NCBI GenBank assembly: GCA_934754755.1
Contig: CAKVJS010000042.1
Location: forward strand, 1 to 8,333
Direction of reading: 5' to 3'
Length of the DNA stretch: 8,333 nt
DNA from: an uncultured Erysipelotrichales bacterium
Lineage (GTDB): Bacteria; Bacillota_I; Bacilli_A; Erysipelotrichales; Coprobacillaceae
The notes beneath the pieces are model-generated. The model did not search any database. It saw nothing but the letters and a program-made list of their open reading frames with translations, and had not been told where the DNA came from. This document shows, in pieces, positions 5,751-8,333 of the stretch. How positions within the stretch are numbered: the stretch's first letter is position 1; the number at the start of each line of letters is the position of its first letter. A program made the translations under genes and the position numbers.

Positions 5751-7226
5751 CTATAAAACAATCGCAATAACGTTACTTTTACCTTTGTTTACAATTTTAC
5801 TTAATATATCATGAATCCGTAAACTAGCATTTTCTGGAATCGCATTTAATTTAATATACATTCCTTCTTCAATTAAATCCCCTAGCTTTCTACCAAACAC
5901 ATCACAGTTGTAGATCGCTTGTTTATCTTCTCCATTCGACTTTAAATATTCAATAAAAGCTTCGGCTTGATCTTTCGATCCAATAATGGGTTCAAAAGTA
6001 CTTTCGATATCCACTTTAATCATATATGTCGTTCCTGCTTTAGAAGTTAATTTCATTCCAAAACGAGGTCCTTGTTTAATCATTTCTGGTTCGCTGAGCT
6101 CAATATCCTCTAGTTTTGGAATCGCATATCCATAACCGGTTTGTTTTACCATTTGGATCGCACTCGCAAAACCAGTATATTCCTTTTTAATATCCACTAA
6201 TTCTTGGATGAAATGTAGGAAAGAAGCTTGGTCAAAACCTTTATTACCAATAATCTCTTCTAATATTTCATTATATAATCCACTGCGTTCCACAATCTTT
6301 AGGGTGGCACTCGAAGTTGTCGTATCAATACCACTTAAATACGCACGTTCGACAAAGTCATATTCACCAATCGTTGTCGCAATATTTTCTACATCTTTAA
6401 ACTTCTTTATCGATTGCATAGATTCTTTAAGAGATGTATCTAATGTTTGTTTCAACCAATGAGAGCTGGATAACATCGCCAACCATTTTGGTACTTCAAT
6501 ACGTACTTCACTAATATTAAATTCATATAATGCTTCCCGCAGAATTTTACTGATTTGTTCCTCTTCCATATTGGTAACGTCCATAGGTAATACCGGTACT
6601 TGGTATTTTTCTACTAAACGATCTACCGTAATACGACAATCACTACCATTGACATTTGCGGTATTGACAATCGTAATAAATGGTTTTCCAATATCTTGTA
6701 ATTCTTCAATGATGCGATCGGTCGCATCTTCATAGTTTTCTCGATCTATATCACTAATGGTTCCATCACAAGTAACAACGATACCGATTGTTGAGTGATC
6801 TTGAATAACCTTTTTTGTTCCTACTTCTGCTGCCTTATCAAAGGGAATGGATTCTAAGTACCAAGGTGTTTTTACCAGTCGAACTCCCTGTTCGTCTTTA
6901 TATCCTTTAGCCCCTTCTACAATATAACCAACACTATCGACTAACCGTACTTGTACTTTTAAGTTATTTTCTAGATCAATCATTACTGCATTGTTCGGTA
7001 TAAACTTAGGTTCCACCGTCATAATCATACGGCCCTTACCGGATTGCGGTAGTTCGTCGATCGCCCGCAAGCGAGCATCTTCATCCTCAATGTAAGGTAT
7101 AACCGCCTTTTCCATGAAGCGTTTAATGAAGGAAGACTTTCCTGTTCGCACGGGTCCCACTACACCTAAGTAAATATCTCCATTGCAGCGCTTTGCAATA
7201 TCCGTTAATATATTCTTTGTTTCCAT
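5751..7226 (-). CDS. spoIVA: Stage IV sporulation protein A (spore coat morphogenetic ATPase)
   Basis: SpoIVA coats the outer forespore membrane in the mother cell, using ATP hydrolysis to form the polymer on which the coat is built and helping cortex formation. The 491-aa protein matches the 492 aa of the Bacillus subtilis protein. The N-terminal P-loop domain, related to TRAFAC GTPases, has Walker A GPVRTGKSS (24-32) with Lys30 at the Bacillus position. It also has the GKGRMIMTVEPKF segment (63-75), a Walker B-like RLVDSVGY (94-101), and TIVNTANVNG (185-194) in the NKxD region without a GTP-specificity motif. A middle domain spans about 240-400, and a conserved C-terminal domain ends in NVIAIVL. 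The ATG at 7224-7226 follows AAAGGGG by five bases; an in-frame upstream ATG (7247) precedes that site and is rejected. The gene is divergent from the VanR-like regulator and upstream of HU. In Bacillus it is driven by the mother-cell sigma-E. Confidence 0.97.
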   Translation of the reverse strand: METKNILTDIAKRCNGDIYLGVVGPVRTGKSSFIKRFMEKAVIPYIEDEDARLRAIDELPQSGKGRMIMTVEPKFIPNNAVMIDLENNLKVQVRLVDSVGYIVEGAKGYKDEQGVRLVKTPWYLESIPFDKAAEVGTKKVIQDHSTIGIVVTCDGTISDIDRENYEDATDRIIEELQDIGKPFITIVNTANVNGSDCRITVDRLVEKYQVPVLPMDVTNMEEEQISKILREALYEFNISEVRIEVPKWLAMLSSSHWLKQTLDTSLKESMQSIKKFKDVENIATTIGEYDFVERAYLSGIDTTTSSATLKIVERSGLYNEILEEIIGNKGFDQASFLHFIQELVDIKKEYTGFASAIQMVKQTGYGYAIPKLEDIELSEPEMIKQGPRFGMKLTSKAGTTYMIKVDIESTFEPIIGSKDQAEAFIEYLKSNGEDKQAIYNCDVFGRKLGDLIEEGMYIKLNAIPENASLRIHDILSKIVNKGKSNVIAIVL

Positions 7227-7231
7227 AATAA

Positions 7232-7238
7232 CCCCTTT
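7232..7238 (-). promoter_or_regulatory. Ribosome binding site deciding the spoIVA start
   Basis: AAAGGGG on the minus strand, five bases before the ATG at 7226. It favours the METKN start over the ATG seven codons upstream. Confidence 0.75.
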
Positions 7239-7312
7239 CGTCGTCATAAAAATATATGAATAAGAGAATGTTTTAGAACTAAATGCACATCCTATTACGA
7301 ATCTACCTGTTT

Positions 7313-7342
7313 CATGTATACGCCAAAGAAAGTTAGATATGC
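7313..7342 (-). promoter_or_regulatory. Candidate sigma-E-like promoter of spoIVA
   Basis: On the minus strand, GCATATC (7336-7342) resembles the -35 of sigma-E promoters (KMATATT). After a 15-base spacer, TATACATG (7313-7320) partly matches the -10 CATACANT. The start would be near 7306, leaving a leader of about 80 bases. A sigma-A reading of the same bases (TTGCAT, 18 bases, TATACA) is also possible but weak. The call leans on the known sigma-E control of spoIVA in Bacillus. Confidence 0.35.
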
Positions 7343-7367
7343 AACTTTCCGCGAATTTGCGAAAGTT
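7328..7367. repeat. Three alternating copies of a 7-bp inverted repeat in the divergent spoIVA/regulator promoter region
   Basis: GAAAGTT (7328-7334), its complement AACTTTC (7343-7349) and GAAAGTT again (7361-7367) form two overlapping dyads that share the central copy. The right-hand dyad extends inward with GC/GC next to a one-base bulge. The left dyad brackets the candidate spoIVA -35. The right dyad lies just upstream of the regulator promoter. The position suits an operator; no T-run follows on either strand, so a terminator is unlikely. Which protein binds is unknown. Confidence 0.55.
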
Positions 7368-7403
7368 CCTATTTCATAAAATTGTAAGATATTGCCTTGG
7401 TTA

Positions 7404-7412
7404 TGTTATAAT
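7404..7412 (+). promoter_or_regulatory. Extended -10 promoter of the VanR-like/VanS-like operon
   Basis: TGTTATAAT is a perfect TGn extension plus a consensus -10 TATAAT (7407-7412). The best -35 candidate, TTGTAA (7382-7387), is 19 bases away, longer than optimal, suggesting the promoter relies on its extended -10 or on an activator bound upstream. Transcription would start near 7419, about 17 bases before the GTG start. Confidence 0.65.
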
Positions 7413-7424
7413 AATAAAGAAAGT

Positions 7425-7430
7425 AGGTGG
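7425..7430 (+). promoter_or_regulatory. Ribosome binding site deciding the VanR-like start
   Basis: AGGTGG lies five bases before the GTG at 7436. An in-frame GTG at 7427 is part of this ribosome site and so is not the start. Confidence 0.75.
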
Positions 7431-7435
7431 ATAAA

Positions 7436-8122
7436 GTGGTTTCCATATTACTAGTTGATGACGAACAAGAAATCTGTGATTTACTTTCTCTGTATATTAC
7501 CCAGGAAAAATTTTCTATCGTAACTTGTAGAACCGCAAGTGAAGCAATGGATGCATTGCAGGATCAAACGTTTGATTTAGCCTTGCTCGATATTATGTTA
7601 CCAGACACAGATGGATTATCCCTTTGTCAAAGAATTCGTGAAACATATCATTTTCCCATTATTATGTTAACTGCTAAAGATCAGGAACAAGATAAAATAC
7701 TGGGCTTATCCGTTGGCGCGGATGATTATATAACCAAACCGTTTCGCCCCTTAGAAGTCATTGCGAGAATTAAGGCACAATTGCGTCGTGCCCAAACCTA
7801 CAATGCGTTGGGGTCCGATACTAGTATTGCGATTCGTGGTTTACTGATTAATATTGATAGCCATACTTGTTATATTGATGAACGAGAAATTAATTTAACT
7901 CCGATTGAATTTTCGATTCTCACAACCCTAGCGAAACATTGTGGCACTATTTTTTCTGTACAAGAATTGTTTTGTGCAGTTTGGAACGAAACGTATTTCG
8001 AAAACTCAAATAATACCGTAATGGTTCATATTCGTCATATTCGCGAAAAAATGCATGATTGTGCCGAACATCCAAAATACATCAAAACGGTTTGGGGGGT
8101 TGGCTACACCATTGAAAAATAA
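7436..8122 (+). CDS. VanR-like response regulator (OmpR/PhoB family)
   Basis: A 228-aa cytoplasmic transcription factor. The receiver domain (1-118) has the acidic pair Asp8/Asp9, phospho-acceptor Asp52 in LDIMLPDTDG, Thr79 in MLTAKD, and Lys101 in the ITKPFRPLEVIARIKAQLRR block. The DNA-binding winged helix (about 132-228) holds LTPIEFSIL (154-162), the recognition-helix region NSNNTVMVHIRHIREKM, and the wing PKYIKTVWGVGYTIEK. From memory, the KPFRPLE-IAR-KAQLRR block and the C-terminal 40 residues are nearly the same as in enterococcal VanR, closer than generic PhoB-type regulators. GTG start at 7436, set by the AGGTGG site. The sensor kinase gene follows with a 23-base overlap. Orthology to a resistance regulator is not proven, as no van enzyme gene is in view; it could control a cell-envelope response or sporulation-linked gene instead. 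Confidence 0.92.
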   Translation: MVSILLVDDEQEICDLLSLYITQEKFSIVTCRTASEAMDALQDQTFDLALLDIMLPDTDGLSLCQRIRETYHFPIIMLTAKDQEQDKILGLSVGADDYITKPFRPLEVIARIKAQLRRAQTYNALGSDTSIAIRGLLINIDSHTCYIDEREINLTPIEFSILTTLAKHCGTIFSVQELFCAVWNETYFENSNNTVMVHIRHIREKMHDCAEHPKYIKTVWGVGYTIEK

Positions 8123-8333
8123 AAAAAATAACTACCTCTTATTAGAGCGCTTTGTCTTTACAAGATTTTGTATTTTCCTATCCATACTAGTTATTGCCCT
8201 ATATACAATCGCTAGCTGTATTCGGGGATTATTTGGCGACTGGATTATTTATCTGTTGATGCATATGTTTCATTTCAAGGAGCCCGATGCTGCTTTTTTT
8301 TACCAAACAATCATCCGTCATAATGTGTACTAT
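8100..8333 (+). CDS. VanS-like sensor histidine kinase, N-terminal part only
   Basis: The first 78 codons of the partner membrane kinase; the rest lies past the window end. A basic start (PLKNKKNNYLLLERF) leads into one membrane helix at about 18-40 (FVFTRFCIFLSILVIALYTI), then IRGLFGDWIIYLL and the start of the outer sensor loop. This matches VanS of enterococci, which I recall beginning with LKNKKNDY and having a GDWI segment at the same place. The likely start is TTG at 8100-8102, overlapping the regulator by 23 bases. The same out-of-frame TTG overlap is found at the vanR-vanS junction. A second TTG at 8112 would shorten it by four residues. The run GGGGGG (8094-8099) is a poor ribosome site placed too close, so translation probably depends on coupling to the regulator gene. 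The HisKA and ATPase domains cannot be checked here. Confidence 0.85.
   Translation, partial: MATPLKNKKNNYLLLERFVFTRFCIFLSILVIALYTIASCIRGLFGDWIIYLLMHMFHFKEPDAAFFYQTIIRHNVYY

Noticed and set aside
7343..7367. Right-hand dyad as a transcription terminator
   Set aside because: No T-run follows on either strand and no gene ends nearby; both flanking genes start there.
7427..7429. GTG at 7427 as the start of the response regulator
   Set aside because: It lies within the AGGTGG ribosome site that serves the GTG at 7436, and starting at 7436 gives the usual distance to the VDDE motif.
8100..8333. Reading the two-component system as proof of vancomycin resistance
   Set aside because: Only the regulator and 78 codons of the kinase are present. 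No ligase, dipeptidase, racemase or VanH is in the window, and VanR-like systems occur outside resistance clusters.
1..8333. Mobile elements, CRISPR repeats, toxin-antitoxin or phage genes
   Set aside because: Searched by eye on both strands: no transposase motifs, no evenly spaced direct repeats and no small gene pairs outside the listed genes; all gaps are shorter than 210 bases.

Overview
The window looks like ordinary chromosome of a low-GC, endospore-forming Firmicute. The AT-rich composition, strong AGGAGG-type ribosome sites, spoIVA and a DnaD primosome gene all point that way. The protein flavour suggests the Erysipelotrichia or a related class, but that placement is an inference. No insertion sequence, CRISPR array, integrase or phage gene is visible.

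Layout, left to right. (1) Positions 1-2572, minus strand: a three-gene operon read from right to left. It encodes a 494-aa membrane protein with a degenerate HAD domain, then a PAP2-family phosphatase (start overlaps the previous gene by 14 bases), then an RluC/RluD-type pseudouridine synthase whose 3' end runs off the window. (2) 2671-2746, plus strand: a solitary tRNA-Lys(CUU), transcribed divergently from the HAD operon and followed by a hairpin that can terminate transcription on both strands. (3) 2786-4513, minus: a compact ypmB-like / dnaD / nth operon, a shortened version of the ypmB-aspB-asnS-dnaD-nth neighbourhood of Bacillus. (4) 4609-5325, minus: a YugP-like membrane zinc peptidase with its own promoter. 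(5) 5385-5657, minus: HU. (6) 5751-7226, minus: spoIVA, the ATPase that builds the spore-coat basement layer; the spoIVA-HU order is as in Bacillus subtilis. (7) 7436 to the end, plus: a VanR-like response regulator and the first 78 codons of a VanS-like sensor kinase, divergent from spoIVA.

How they work together: most genes are housekeeping (rRNA modification, replication initiation, base-excision repair, nucleoid) plus one sporulation morphogen. The two regions most worth a second look are the HAD operon, whose first protein has lost its catalytic Asp residues and carries a J-domain-like segment plus three membrane helices, and the 209-base divergent spoIVA/vanR-like intergenic region. The latter holds three alternating copies of a 7-bp sequence placed so that one factor could touch both promoters. 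No van resistance ligase or dipeptidase is in the window, so a glycopeptide-resistance role for the two-component system is not shown.
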